Of a DNA stretch of 64,000 bases, positions 1-9,500 are shown one piece after another. Below the pieces are notes generated by a model. The model did not search any database and had not been told where the DNA came from. It worked only from the letters and a program-made list of their open reading frames with translations. Position 1 is the stretch's first letter; every line of letters starts with the position of its first letter. The translations under genes were made by a program, and so were the position numbers. Origin of the DNA: Chania fonticola_B (lineage in GTDB: Bacteria > Pseudomonadota > Gammaproteobacteria > Enterobacterales > Enterobacteriaceae); NCBI RefSeq assembly GCF_048537545.1, contig NZ_CP183218.1; one strand, given 5' to 3'.

Positions 1-383
1 ACATCAGCCTCATCCAGCGTAATGTTCTGGAATACCGCTTTACGGTTCGGCCCACCACCCAGGCCACCCACCTGGATATTTTTGACGTCAAACCCGTCGA
101 CCACCGCCTGTTGCACCGTAACCAGGTTCGGGAACAAGACCAATACGTTGCCCTCCCCCAGTTGATTCTCCCGCCAAGCCGCCGCAAAACTCTGGTTGCC
201 ATAGCAATCCACTTTCACATTCGGCGGAGCGGCCATCAGATAGATGCTTTTCATAAACGGATCGGCTTCCAGCTCATCACTCACTACCGCGATACGGTTG
301 GCCTGCGACTGCCCAACCCACTTGGTAACGACCTGACCGTGGATCAAACGGCTGTCAATGCGGCATAAAACGATGTTGGCCAT
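1..383 (-). CDS. PTS mannose-family EIIB component (3' end beyond the window)
   Basis: Reading from the ATG at 383, the protein begins MANIVLCRIDSRLIHGQVV, the signature of mannose/fructose/sorbose-family PTS EIIB proteins. The His in RLIHGQV (residue 15) is the phosphoryl acceptor that takes phosphate from EIIA and passes it to the incoming sugar. A GGGG-rich ribosome site sits about 8 bases upstream of the ATG. The gene follows the EIIA gene by 5 bases on the same strand, so they form one operon, and EIIC and EIID would be expected beyond position 1. The frame is open to the window edge, so the C-terminus is missing. The sugar cannot be read from the sequence. Confidence 0.9.
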   Translation of the reverse strand, partial: MANIVLCRIDSRLIHGQVVTKWVGQSQANRIAVVSDELEADPFMKSIYLMAAPPNVKVDCYGNQSFAAAWRENQLGEGNVLVLFPNLVTVQQAVVDGFDVKNIQVGGLGGGPNRKAVFQNITLDEAD

Positions 384-388
384 AATGA

Positions 389-805
389 TTATTCCCCTGA
401 TGTTATTGATTTAATTTGTTTAACTACGTCGAGGCAGCTGTTGCGCCCCAGTTCAACCAACTCGTCGAGATGGTTGAGAAAATTGCCCTGCTCACGTAAA
501 TCGATGGCAGCCAGCAGCAAGGTGGCATTCAGGCCGGAAATCACACCGATGGCGTAGTCACGGCTCAAGCGAGCCGCCACGTTAGAGGTGGTGCCGCCGA
601 TAAAGTCGGTGAGGATCAATGAACCCTCCGGCATGGTTTTCACCTGTTGTTCAACGCGTTCATGGAACTCCGCCAGCGTGTCGACCGGCATCAGCGCGAT
701 ATCGAATATCCCACTGGTTTCGCCAATCACCATGCGGACGCTTTCACGCAGTTGTTGGCCCCAGCCGCCGTGGGTCAGTAGTAAAATCTGTGGTAATGCA
801 GCCAA
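389..805 (-). CDS. PTS mannose-family EIIA component
   Basis: This 138-residue protein has the EIIA(Man) fold signature. LLLTHGGWG near residues 8-16 holds the phospho-accepting His, and LTDFIGGTTSNVAA near residue 65 matches the family DxxGGT motif. It would receive phosphate from HPr and pass it to EIIB in the cytoplasm. The start is TTG at 805, chosen because AGGAGG lies 5 bases upstream and no ATG lies nearby. It is the first gene of the PTS operon, downstream of a sigma-54 promoter and next to a LevR-type activator, so it is probably induced by its own sugar through that protein. Confidence 0.9.
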   Translation of the reverse strand: MAALPQILLLTHGGWGQQLRESVRMVIGETSGIFDIALMPVDTLAEFHERVEQQVKTMPEGSLILTDFIGGTTSNVAARLSRDYAIGVISGLNATLLLAAIDLREQGNFLNHLDELVELGRNSCLDVVKQIKSITSGE

Positions 806-862
806 AATGGCCTCCTGGCAATCTATTGAAAGTCATTGAAAATTTCCGTTCCCTAGAGATGT

Positions 863-879
863 AGCAATGCCTGTGCCAA
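863..879 (-). promoter_or_regulatory. Sigma-54 (-24/-12) promoter of the PTS operon
   Basis: On the minus strand the sequence is TTGGCACAGGCATTGCT, an exact match to the TGGCAC-N5-TTGC consensus for RpoN promoters. It lies about 58 bases upstream of the EIIA start. The neighbouring LevR-type protein carries the GAFTGA motif required to contact sigma-54, so promoter and activator fit each other. Confidence 0.9.
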
Positions 880-942
880 TTTTGTGGCACACCGGAGGGA
901 GGTCAGTGGTGAGCGGGCCGTGAAGGCCCGCTATGGCGGGGT

Positions 943-3753
943 TTAGCGGTAGAGAAGCTCGTAGATATAAAAATATTCCGCATCGGACAGGCGGATAGAA
1001 TAGGCACGTTCAATCGGCGAAAACGCGTCTTTGATGACAGAAAACGCCTGTTGGTCGATATCCTGCTGGGCATCCAGGGCAATCTGTAACGGTTTGTGGC
1101 TTAAAACGATACGCTCCACCATGCAACAGCAGTGGATCAGGAAGCGAAGTGTCACTTGCCTTGAGGGCTGTAAATCCAGCGTGCGACAAATCTGATGCAA
1201 CACCGCTTCGATCTCTTGCAGGATACGTTGAGGATTGAGCACGGAAATATGGTTGATGATGCTCTCCAGCGTCAGCGCGCTGATAAAACGCATTGAACAG
1301 CGCTCGACCTGCAACTGGCGTTCGGCGCTGCCAAGGTCCGGGTTCAACAGGCTGAGCACCAGTTCCGGCCCCTGTTCGGAGAACAGCTCTTCCAACGCGA
1401 TAAACGGGATATCCGGCAAGCCGGGCTGGAAGGTCCCCACGATACCCACCAGACGTTCGTTACCGCCTATCGCCTGACGCAATCGCTCCAGGCTGCGCAC
1501 TTCGTTGTAATCCACCAATACCATGCGGGTGTCTTCCGCCATCAGCTCACCGAAGCTTTCCTCCAGCACTTTCTTGATCTTCACCGCCGTGCCCATCCCG
1601 GTAATACAGGAGATTGCCAACACCTTGCCGATCTCATCTTCACGCTGGTCGTAAAGCTGATGGGCAATCCCTTTACTGGCCATCAGTTCCATCAAGGGGG
1701 TGAAATCACTGGTTTCATAGGTCAGATCCAGCCCAATCTCCAGCAACGCCCCCATGGTGATGTTCTGGATCAGCAGCACATCGATGTGGAACAGTTTGCT
1801 GACGGTGCTGGCAAAGTGCACCAACGAGCCGATATCCACAATCAGGATCAGGCGCTGATAGCGCTTTTCCCGTAGTGTGGCGATCAGTAATTCCAATGTG
1901 TCATGCACCGACTGCTCGAACGGCATATCGATGGCGGTAAACAGCTCACATTCCAGCACCCGATTGACATAGTGCGCCATGCTGCTGGCCGTGGTGGTGC
2001 CGTGGCCGATCAACATGGCACCGCAGTCAGGGCTAACCTCCTTACGCTGGCGGAAACTGCGGCACTCTTTCAAAAACAGACACAGGTAGACGATTTCCGT
2101 CGATGGGCATTGGATATGGAAGATTTCATTGATTTTGCGGCATAGCTGGTTGGCGTTATCGTACTCATCCTTGCAGTAATCCAGGATCAGGCTAGAGGAG
2201 TACAGGTTGGGGATCAGGCCTTTCTGCACATAGGAAAGCAGCGCCAGCAGGTGTTTACGCAGATGACCGGCCATATTCTGTGGCAGTGGGAAACCCAACA
2301 CCTGTTCAATGCAGCCAATCAACAACGTAATGCGTTGCTCGACCTGACCGCCATAATAGCGCTCCTCACTTTCCCCACCGTTGCGGCTGTACAGCCCATA
2401 TTCAAAAATGGTGCGTAGCTTGTTCTTCAGGATCGACAGGGTTTCCTGCGGCGGCACGTTGCTATTGCGCAGGTTGACGTATTCGCGCGTCAGATAGGTG
2501 TAAAACAGATCGCTGTCCTGCTCGCTGCTCAAGGCGCTCAGATGTTGCTTAAGCTGCTCAAGAGGCTGTGAACTGATATCCAGATACTCCTGCTGACCAA
2601 ATAGCGCATCAACCAGCAGGCGACTGCTTGCGCTAGCAGAGTGCGGGACATCCATCAGCCGCTTATCCAGCAACAGCCTCGGGCTACTGTGCCCCATACC
2701 GCTGGCCCAGGCCTGGGCACAGAGAAACTGGATATCGCTTTTAAGTTGGCCGATATTGCCGCTCAGCGGCTTCTCCAGCAGATAGAGCAGCAACCCCTTA
2801 TCCAAACGGATAATGCGGCCAATCTTGCGGCTCTCGAGCTGTAAGAAACCGGTAATGATTTCTACCTGTTCCTCCAATGAGCGCTCCCGCAACGCCGGTA
2901 TGGCAATCGATACCTGAATACGCCGCAGGAAAGTGCGTAGCAGTGTTGAGTCTGGGCTTTCGGTGGTAGCGCAGATCAGCCGTACGCTGATGGGTCGGGC
3001 TTTATCGCTTGAACCCAGTGGCCGATATTCACCTTTATCCAGGATCGAAAACAGTTTCTCCTGCCCTTCGTAGGGCAAGCGGTGGACTTCATCGAGTAAC
3101 AGAAAGCCACCGTCCGCCTGTTCGATCAGGCCACGTTTGCTTTCAATCGCGCCGGTAAACGCGCCCTGTTTGTGACCAAACAGATGGGATGAAAGCAGCT
3201 CCGGGTTATGGGCATACTCGGCACAGTTGAAATACACCAACGGGATTTGGCGCTGGGGCTGTTGCACCATGGCGAATTGGTGCATCACCTCGGCAAAGAA
3301 GGTTTTCCCCACCCCGGAAGGCCCGGTAAGCAACACATGCAATCCACCTGGATAAAGCACCGCCGCCTTACCCTTCTCTACCGACAACCGCAGGCTGCGG
3401 TCATAGCCAATCACCGTATGAAAAGGATCATCACTGGCTGGCTGCGGCAAGGCTTGGGCGGGTAATAGCGCCAGTAAATCTTTGGCTTCCAGTCTGTCAT
3501 CTGGCAACAACTGCTCAATCAGTTGCTCACAGACTGCCCGGTGCAAAAACAGCACCGGACGGGATTTAATCTTGATGACCAATCGCTCAGCGTGTAGCTC
3601 GTTGAGATCTTTACTGACAGAGTTACGTGCCAATCCCAGGTTAAAAGCGATGGTTTCCGCGGCAAAACCGCCAGCGCTTTGTTCAAGCGTTTCCCGGTTA
3701 AGCGTAAGGGTAAGACGTTCCAGCTCCTGGCGAACCGCATCTTTACGTTTCAT
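943..3753 (-). CDS. LevR-family sigma-54-dependent activator with PRD and PTS domains
   Basis: The 936-residue protein has the LevR order: an N-terminal helix-turn-helix (about 1-60), an AAA+ domain with Walker A GPSGVGKT near 142-149, GAFTGA near 195-200 and Walker B FLLLDEVHR near 215-224. Then come a PRD, an EIIA(Man)-like segment (AMLIGHGTTTASS near 580), an EIIB(Gat)-like segment with CITGMGTAVKI near 715, and a second PRD. Such proteins open sigma-54 promoters and are tuned by phosphorylation of PRD histidines by HPr and the cognate EIIB. It lies upstream of the PTS operon on the same strand, and its likely target is the promoter at 863-879. The length is typical and no break is seen. 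Confidence 0.9.
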   Translation of the reverse strand: MKRKDAVRQELERLTLTLNRETLEQSAGGFAAETIAFNLGLARNSVSKDLNELHAERLVIKIKSRPVLFLHRAVCEQLIEQLLPDDRLEAKDLLALLPAQALPQPASDDPFHTVIGYDRSLRLSVEKGKAAVLYPGGLHVLLTGPSGVGKTFFAEVMHQFAMVQQPQRQIPLVYFNCAEYAHNPELLSSHLFGHKQGAFTGAIESKRGLIEQADGGFLLLDEVHRLPYEGQEKLFSILDKGEYRPLGSSDKARPISVRLICATTESPDSTLLRTFLRRIQVSIAIPALRERSLEEQVEIITGFLQLESRKIGRIIRLDKGLLLYLLEKPLSGNIGQLKSDIQFLCAQAWASGMGHSSPRLLLDKRLMDVPHSASASSRLLVDALFGQQEYLDISSQPLEQLKQHLSALSSEQDSDLFYTYLTREYVNLRNSNVPPQETLSILKNKLRTIFEYGLYSRNGGESEERYYGGQVEQRITLLIGCIEQVLGFPLPQNMAGHLRKHLLALLSYVQKGLIPNLYSSSLILDYCKDEYDNANQLCRKINEIFHIQCPSTEIVYLCLFLKECRSFRQRKEVSPDCGAMLIGHGTTTASSMAHYVNRVLECELFTAIDMPFEQSVHDTLELLIATLREKRYQRLILIVDIGSLVHFASTVSKLFHIDVLLIQNITMGALLEIGLDLTYETSDFTPLMELMASKGIAHQLYDQREDEIGKVLAISCITGMGTAVKIKKVLEESFGELMAEDTRMVLVDYNEVRSLERLRQAIGGNERLVGIVGTFQPGLPDIPFIALEELFSEQGPELVLSLLNPDLGSAERQLQVERCSMRFISALTLESIINHISVLNPQRILQEIEAVLHQICRTLDLQPSRQVTLRFLIHCCCMVERIVLSHKPLQIALDAQQDIDQQAFSVIKDAFSPIERAYSIRLSDAEYFYIYELLYR

Positions 3754-4170
3754 TTTAACCTGTTGTTATTATTAGTTATAAAGAAGAAATAGACGGTAAT
3801 TGGCAAGCTGACGAGCCATCTCGCCACAGGTCATCCTAATACAGGGTTGTGGAAGACGGCCACCGCGAAATAGTGGTGTTGTGGCATTTACAGGCAATAA
3901 AGTTCAGATTTTTGTCCGAGCCTTCGGACAACTTCAGCAGCCTTAAAATGCGAAAAATTCAGGTCACACGCGCTTCCCTTGAGGGAACGTTATCACCATT
4001 ACTCCTTTCATCAAGACCCCAATCGCTAGTAATTATAGATACCAGTTATAGTTATAAGTATTACCCCTCCCTTCAGCAATATATCCCAGTATTGATTTTA
4101 TGAGGAAGCCCAGGTTGCTGGATATTCCGTTTTCCAAACGGACCTTGGAAACAATAATGAGAATACCCTA
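3754..4170. other. Intergenic stretch at the left border of the island
   Basis: No credible gene was found. The stretch holds the upstream region of the LevR-type gene and the left copy of the border repeat (3860-3901). Base composition becomes more AT-rich toward the right, and short TTATAG-type repeats occur near 4033-4055. Confidence 0.5.
3860..3901. repeat. Left copy of imperfect direct repeat bordering the island
   Basis: CCACCGC followed by the core GTTGTGGCATTTACAGGCAA recurs at 20697-20738 as CCACCGC plus GTTGTGGTATTTACAGGCAA, with one single-base gap between the blocks. The core matches at 22 of 24 positions (3878-3901 against 20714-20737). The two copies bracket the whole microcin/NRPS island. 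No integrase is present, so they may mark a recombination or insertion border, or be two copies of a dispersed repeat family. Confidence 0.6.
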
Positions 4171-4199
4171 TTGACTTTTCAGATTAAGCGCTGTAACTT
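4171..4199 (+). promoter_or_regulatory. Putative promoter of the biosynthetic operon
   Basis: TTGACT at 4171-4176 is followed after 17 bases by TAACTT at 4194-4199. The -35 matches 5 of 6 consensus bases and the -10 only 3 of 6, so this is a weak call. Its support is position: the start of transcription would fall on or just before the Fur-box-like sequence at 4212-4242. Confidence 0.4.
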
Positions 4200-4211
4200 T
4201 TATACGTAAAT

Positions 4212-4242
4212 GAGCATGATTATCATTCCCATACTCATTATC
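4212..4242. promoter_or_regulatory. Two overlapping Fur-box-like sites upstream of the biosynthetic operon
   Basis: The minus strand of 4212-4230 reads GGGAATGATAATCATGCTC, matching 15 of 19 positions of the Fur consensus GATAATGATAATCATTATC, with an uninterrupted AATGATAATCAT core. A second, overlapping match (13 of 19) ends with CATTATC at 4242. The GATAAT-like hexamer array is typical of Fur-repressed iron genes. The sites lie about 330 bases before the first large gene, next to the putative promoter, so repression by Fur-iron is likely. Confidence 0.7.
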
Positions 4243-4378
4243 GAAAGATCTTCGTTTTACTATTGCAGAAACAGAAAACGCTTAAATACGTGATTGCAGT
4301 TATGACATCGAAAATTTATGGCTTTTCAATATGGCATTTTCTTTTGTATGTCACCTCTCACAAGAAAGGAGTCTACAT

Positions 4379-4450
4379 GTGAACATTAACCAGGGATTGA
4401 ACTGTCGTTTCCCCATGGTTCTGATGGCGATAAATCATATCTTTGATTGA
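4379..4450 (+). CDS. Possible 23-residue leader peptide
   Basis: AAAGGAG at 4366-4372 is a near-perfect ribosome site. Seven bases later GTG opens a 23-codon frame (begins MNINQGLNCR, ends AINHIFD) that stops at 4450. One base earlier the overlapping ATG is followed directly by TGA, giving a start-stop pair (4377-4382). It lies in the long leader of the operon, between the Fur sites and the MchC-like gene. It could be a translated leader or a decoy site; no homology is recognised. The evidence is the strong ribosome site only. Confidence 0.35.
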   Translation: MNINQGLNCRFPMVLMAINHIFD

Positions 4451-4511
4451 CGGCACGTAAGCACAATAACAAAGTGAACTTCGTCAATTTCATTAGCTGC
4501 CGAGTTGCAAC

Positions 4512-4525
4512 AGTAACAGGTTACT
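4512..4525. repeat. Short palindrome in the operon leader
   Basis: AGTAACAGGTTACT has 6-base arms around a 2-base centre. It lies 46 bases before the MchC-like start and could be an operator half-site pair or chance. Confidence 0.25.
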
Positions 4526-4571
4526 AAGCGAAGTCCTCAGATGCTGGAAAAATGATAATAAGGAAATTAAA

Positions 4572-6101
4572 ATGATCAGCCTCTCTGCACTTAATGAGTG
4601 TCTAGTTCCCTTTACGGCAAAAAAGATAGATACCCAACTCCTTTGGAGCAATGTTTTAGACGATGATGAATTGGCAGAACTGAAAACGGCAGCCAGTTAT
4701 CTTATCAAAGATAATAAACAGCATTCTCTTTTCGATCCCTGCACCCCGCTTTTAGCAGATGAAAAATTATTTTATGCCGAACGCTATGGCGGAGGAGCTA
4801 TCTCACGCAACGGCGGCGGTGCTCGCTGCGGTTTCGATGGCCGCTGGCAGGTTAAAGGCATCGGTGCCAATGCATTGGTCGGTAGAGGGTCCAAACAGGT
4901 CAATGGTGAACTAACGTTGACGGGGGCAGTGCTAGAAGCGCTATGGGGAAACTTAATGGCCAAGTTGCTTCCATATGGTGCTGTACCCAATAAAGCGATA
5001 TTACTGGCTGACAATATCAGTGTTAAAAATGCGCCATCGGTGTCGTCAACGGTGCATGAGCGTCGGGCTTTATTGGTGCGCGAACCCGTGATTCGCCCCG
5101 CCCATTTTTGCCGCGCTCCGTACTACCAACCCCATGCAGCAATGCTCTCGCAGCCAGCGGATGCTATCCGAGTGGAGAAATTGATCACGGTCGTTCCCTC
5201 TCTATTACCGCGCCCTTTGACGCTAGATGAAGAACAATGGCTTACGTTGCCGCAAGAAGAACGGGCCTTATATGGCCTTTGTGAACTGGCCCAACGTCTT
5301 GCTACCCAGATCGCCTATTGTCGCAGTCGTCATCTGGTGATGATGACATCGCCATCCAATTGCGATATGCAAGGTCGACTGCTCGATTTTCATGGCATGC
5401 GCAGCGTGTTTCCCGGTGAACGACAAGAGGCTGGCCGCAGCTATATTCAGCACAAAAAGCTGAACGAGGATGCGCCGTTACTGCTGCAAGGCGTACTGGA
5501 TCTTGGCTTTTATCTGGCCAAGTACCGGTTCGGCCCAGAATTTCTTGCTGCAACACAACAGGGTATTAATGCTTCTTTCAACTTCACCTATGGGCAGACT
5601 TGTTTGCTAGAGAATCTCGCAATAGCGGGTTTTGATAAAACGTTTTTACAAACTTTGATACTTACCGATGACTTGATAGCGTTCGGCGTGCGCCTGCAAA
5701 ACATATTTGACTTGTCCGCTGGCATCTTCACCCAGCGGCAAGGTCTGGGCCAGGGAAATACGCATCCGGCTATCACCCTGCTACACCAGTTGGTCGACGC
5801 TTCCGCAAACGGCGTTTCTACACAAAATTCTGCGACAGCGGAGGAGCGATTCTCGCAAACTTTCCATCTACTATGTGAGAAATATCTCCACGAATCGCGG
5901 TCAAAGGGCAAAAGCAGAACTGAACTGCATAAAGAGATGAAAGATACCGTCAGCAGGAGGCTGGGTTCTCGTGCCTTTATGAACCGTGAAACCATCTATC
6001 AGGAAATAGCAGGTTGGCACGATGAAATAGATAAGATCACCGAACAATTGCAGACATACCAAATGCGCTTCGAGCGCCAGGCGATAAATGTGTTGCAATA
6101 A
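4572..6101 (+). CDS. MchC/MceJ-like microcin maturation protein with SelO-like segment
   Basis: This 509-residue cytoplasmic protein is followed at once by an HlyC-type acyltransferase, the pairing known from siderophore-microcin clusters (MchC-MchD, MceJ-MceI), where the pair attaches a siderophore to the peptide C-terminus. Length and context match that family. Residues about 80-140 hold WQVKGIGANALVGRG and then an E.L...M..L..GA...AIL pattern. This resembles the start of the SelO pseudokinase/AMPylase fold (KGAGxTPYSR in SelO), so a nucleotide-dependent fold is inferred. AAGGAA lies 6 bases before the ATG. The family call rests on recall of the clusters plus gene order; the SelO link is inference. 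Confidence 0.65.
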   Translation: MISLSALNECLVPFTAKKIDTQLLWSNVLDDDELAELKTAASYLIKDNKQHSLFDPCTPLLADEKLFYAERYGGGAISRNGGGARCGFDGRWQVKGIGANALVGRGSKQVNGELTLTGAVLEALWGNLMAKLLPYGAVPNKAILLADNISVKNAPSVSSTVHERRALLVREPVIRPAHFCRAPYYQPHAAMLSQPADAIRVEKLITVVPSLLPRPLTLDEEQWLTLPQEERALYGLCELAQRLATQIAYCRSRHLVMMTSPSNCDMQGRLLDFHGMRSVFPGERQEAGRSYIQHKKLNEDAPLLLQGVLDLGFYLAKYRFGPEFLAATQQGINASFNFTYGQTCLLENLAIAGFDKTFLQTLILTDDLIAFGVRLQNIFDLSAGIFTQRQGLGQGNTHPAITLLHQLVDASANGVSTQNSATAEERFSQTFHLLCEKYLHESRSKGKSRTELHKEMKDTVSRRLGSRAFMNRETIYQEIAGWHDEIDKITEQLQTYQMRFERQAINVLQ

Positions 6102-6121
6102 TAAGTCTAAGGAGAGATTTA

Positions 6122-6562
6122 GTGAGCTTTGTCAAAGAAAACTGCCACGGTAGAAGTGAATTCAACCAATATGAAAACTTGGGTTTTGCCCTTAGTTGCA
6201 TGCTAATGAATAGCAATTACAGTTTGTATCATGTCAAAACACTGCAACTATGGACTCAACAAGCCATCAATCAGAACCAGTTCAAGATCCTGTTCGATCA
6301 TCTGGACAACCCTTTAGGATATATTACCTGGGCCTATTTTAGAGAAGACACATTGGCACGTTTCATCAGCGAACCCTCATTCATCCCCCATAGCTCCGAA
6401 TGGAACGAAGGAGGTGCGCTATGCATTTTGGACTTTTGTTGCCAACCTGGTAGTGCCCGACTGTGCATGGACTATCTCGCAGTCATAGCACCGATAATAG
6501 ATAACGACACCGTTTTTTGGCGTGCAAAAAGATCCGGAAAGCTGATGGTTGTGAAAAAATAA
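6122..6562 (+). CDS. HlyC-family acyltransferase (MchD/MceI-like)
   Basis: The 146-residue protein matches toxin-activating acyltransferases of the HlyC type. GYITWAYF (66-73) corresponds to the HlyC region VAYCSWANL, and SEWNEGGALCILDFCCQPG (92-110) to its DWxSGDRxWFIDWxAPFG region. The two HlyC catalytic positions appear kept, as His37 in SLYHVKTLQLW and Asp104 in CILDF. HlyC moves acyl groups from acyl carrier protein to toxin lysines, whereas the microcin homologue MceI helps couple glucosyl-enterobactin to the peptide. The start is GTG with AAGGAGAG upstream. It begins 20 bases after the MchC-like gene and ends 25 bases before the first NRPS, so an NRPS-bound group is a plausible donor. 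Confidence 0.8.
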   Translation: MSFVKENCHGRSEFNQYENLGFALSCMLMNSNYSLYHVKTLQLWTQQAINQNQFKILFDHLDNPLGYITWAYFREDTLARFISEPSFIPHSSEWNEGGALCILDFCCQPGSARLCMDYLAVIAPIIDNDTVFWRAKRSGKLMVVKK

Positions 6563-6587
6563 CAACGACAAAGTCGGGGGATGAGAC

Positions 6588-9500
6588 ATGATCAAAAATA
6601 AATTACTGGATCCGCAGGTTGGGTTTTATTACGGCAACAAGATCAGCAACGACAAGTCTATTTATAACATCGCTGAATATGTTGAAATAAGTCACCCGCT
6701 AGATATCGCGCGAATGAAGGACGCCATTGATTGGGTGTTCAGCCAAACGCCAACGCTTTATACAATGTTTGCAGAAGATAATGGGGTTCCTTATCAATGC
6801 ACCACAGTGTGTAAAGCTGCGGTGGAGTTAGTGGACCTATCGCATCATGGCGATAGCATGGCCGTTGCTCTTGCGCTAATGGAGGAAGATGCCGGGCAGT
6901 CATTTTTGTTGAATACACCACCACTATTCAGACAAAAAATCCTGTCGCTGGGTGAAAACCATTTTCTATGGTACTTCTGCAGTCATCATCTGCTGCTTGA
7001 TGGCTATAGCGCCTATCTGCTGATTCATCAAGTCGCTGAAACCTACAGAAATTTGCCCTTGCAGCCACAGAGGTTATCCGAAACTCCGACACTCAATGAA
7101 CTGCTCAAAGCAGAGTCCGAATACAAATTTTCAGCGGGCTATCAGGCGGACAAACAATTTTGGCATAAGACCTGTTCCCAGCTACCAGTCCCAACGACAC
7201 TAGCACGTACCAACATGCCGTCGGGGCGGGTTATCCGTCACACAGAGTCTTTTCTGTGCTCGGCTAGTCTCTTCTCACTGCAAACCAACCAGCCTTCCTG
7301 GATGGCGAAGATCCTGGCTGCTGTGATGGTCCATCTGTATTTTTGCACTGGCGAAAGCGCACCGGTGATCGGCATCCCCATGATGGCGCGCAAGGGGCAT
7401 CTTGCACGCCAAGCATTAACCTGCCAAACCAACGTACTCCCGCTGGCCATAGACATTAAAGAAACCGCTACCGGGCTACAGTTGGCGCATGAAGTAGAGC
7501 GCAAACTTAAACAGATCAAAAAACATCAGGCATTTCGCTATGAAGAGATAAAAAGCATGCGGGGCAACGCCAGCCACTCGCCGTTGTTCAATATAGTGGT
7601 CAATATCATTCCCTTCGAGGCATCGGCTTCGTTTTCTCCCACGCAGCGCAGCGTAGTACGCAACATACGCTCGGGAGGCGCTCAGGATCTGGTATTCAAT
7701 TTACGTCCCGATATCAATAGCCAGACACTTCGCTTGGAAATCGACGCCGACTCGGGTCTTTATGATCGAGCTAGCCTGGCACGACACAGCCTGGCGGTAC
7801 AAAAGCTGTGCTCATTGCTGCACAGCGAACAAGAAAACGCCTCTGTTCGACAACTAAGGCAGCATTTCCCACTTTCTTTGTACGGTAAAGAACACGATAG
7901 CGATGTCGTTGATGTCATGCAACGCATTGAACGCACGGCTACTCATGCACCACAGAGCCTCGCTATTTGTACGCCGGAACATCCTTCAAAGTCTCTTAGG
8001 GAACTGTCTTACGCGCTTTTGCAGCAGCAAGTGAGCATCTGGTCCAATTTGCTGGCCCCTGTCCGCGCAACAAATACGGCTCTGTTGATCGACCTGCCCA
8101 AAGGGCCAGAGGCCGTGATCTTTATGCTGGCCTCACTGCAATTGAATATGCCGTTCGTTAATCTGAACTCGAACGCCGATGACGCAGAATATCGTCGTTT
8201 GCTAGAGCAATTTGACGATGCCATTTTGATAACCGAGCGCACGTTGAATCGCCATTCACTGCTCCGCGCCTCGTGCCACTGGCAAAGTTTGGTGCTGGCT
8301 GTACCAAAGGATTTCACGCATTGCGCCTTTTTCCATCGTCGGATGCCTGCCAACAATACCGAGTTTCCCGCCGGGATCGGCTATATCATGTTTACATCCG
8401 GCACCACCGGGGTACCCAAAGGTGTTATCTGCGGCAGATGGGCGCTTAACGTTTTCACCGCCGCTGCAATCGAACGCTACAACATTGAAGCGCACGATCG
8501 CGTCTTGCAATTTGCTCCTCTGCATTTTGACGCCAGCATAGAAGAAATTTTTATGACGTTAGCAGTTGGCGCCAGTCTGTATATAGCTCCCGACGCCTCG
8601 GCGCACAGTTTTCCTGACTTGTTAGAATTCTGCGCAACGCATCGCCTTAGCCTGTTGGATCTCCCCACCGCCTATTTTAACGAGTTACTGTTTGCACTCG
8701 GAGGAGAACTGCAATTGCCGGCATCGGTCAAAACAGTGATCGTCGGAGGGGAAAGCCTTTCGGCACGCGCCAAGGAGCTCTGGTTCTTACAGCCTCCCTG
8801 CGGTAGGCGGTTAATCAATACCTATGGCCCGACCGAGGCAACAGTGGTGGCTACAGCCGCAGAGGTCAAAAACGATGATGCCGCCATTACAATCGGCTCC
8901 CCGCTCAGCGGCGTATTCGTAGCGATCGTCGGCGAGAATCTCGCAACGGTTCCACTGGGGTGCAGCGGCGAACTGTTAATCGCCGGGGCTACTGTCTGCT
9001 TGGGGTACCTAAATCAGCCAGCACTGAGCGCGGAAAAATTCGTGACGATTGAGATGGGCGATCGACAAATACTCGCCTATCGCACCGGTGATATCGCCTG
9101 CTTGGATCAGGACCGGCAGTTATTATTCCTTGGGCGCAAAGTTCACGAAACAAAAATCGCAGGCAAGCGAGTCAACATGCGCGAAATAGAAGCTTGCATC
9201 GGCAGACTCCCAGGCGTTGTCGAAGTCGCCGTGTTGGCAAAAAGTGGGGACACTGGCGCGGTGCTTTACGCGCATTATCACAGCCCGCAACCGCTGGATG
9301 AGCTTGGCCGACGCACGCTGTTCGGGATGCTGCCCAACTCGCACATTCCCAAAAGCTTCATACACCATCAAACGCCACTGGTAAAACTACCTAACGGCAA
9401 GATCGATTATCGCACGCTTGAACGGCACTCCGTGGAATCAACGCTGAAAGATGAGTTGCACTCAACGACGTTCAACGCATTAGTCCAGGAAATTTGGCTG

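Noticed and set aside
3849..4103. Eighty-four-codon plus-strand frame in the left border region
   Set aside because: No ribosome site, composition not gene-like, and it overlaps the border repeat.
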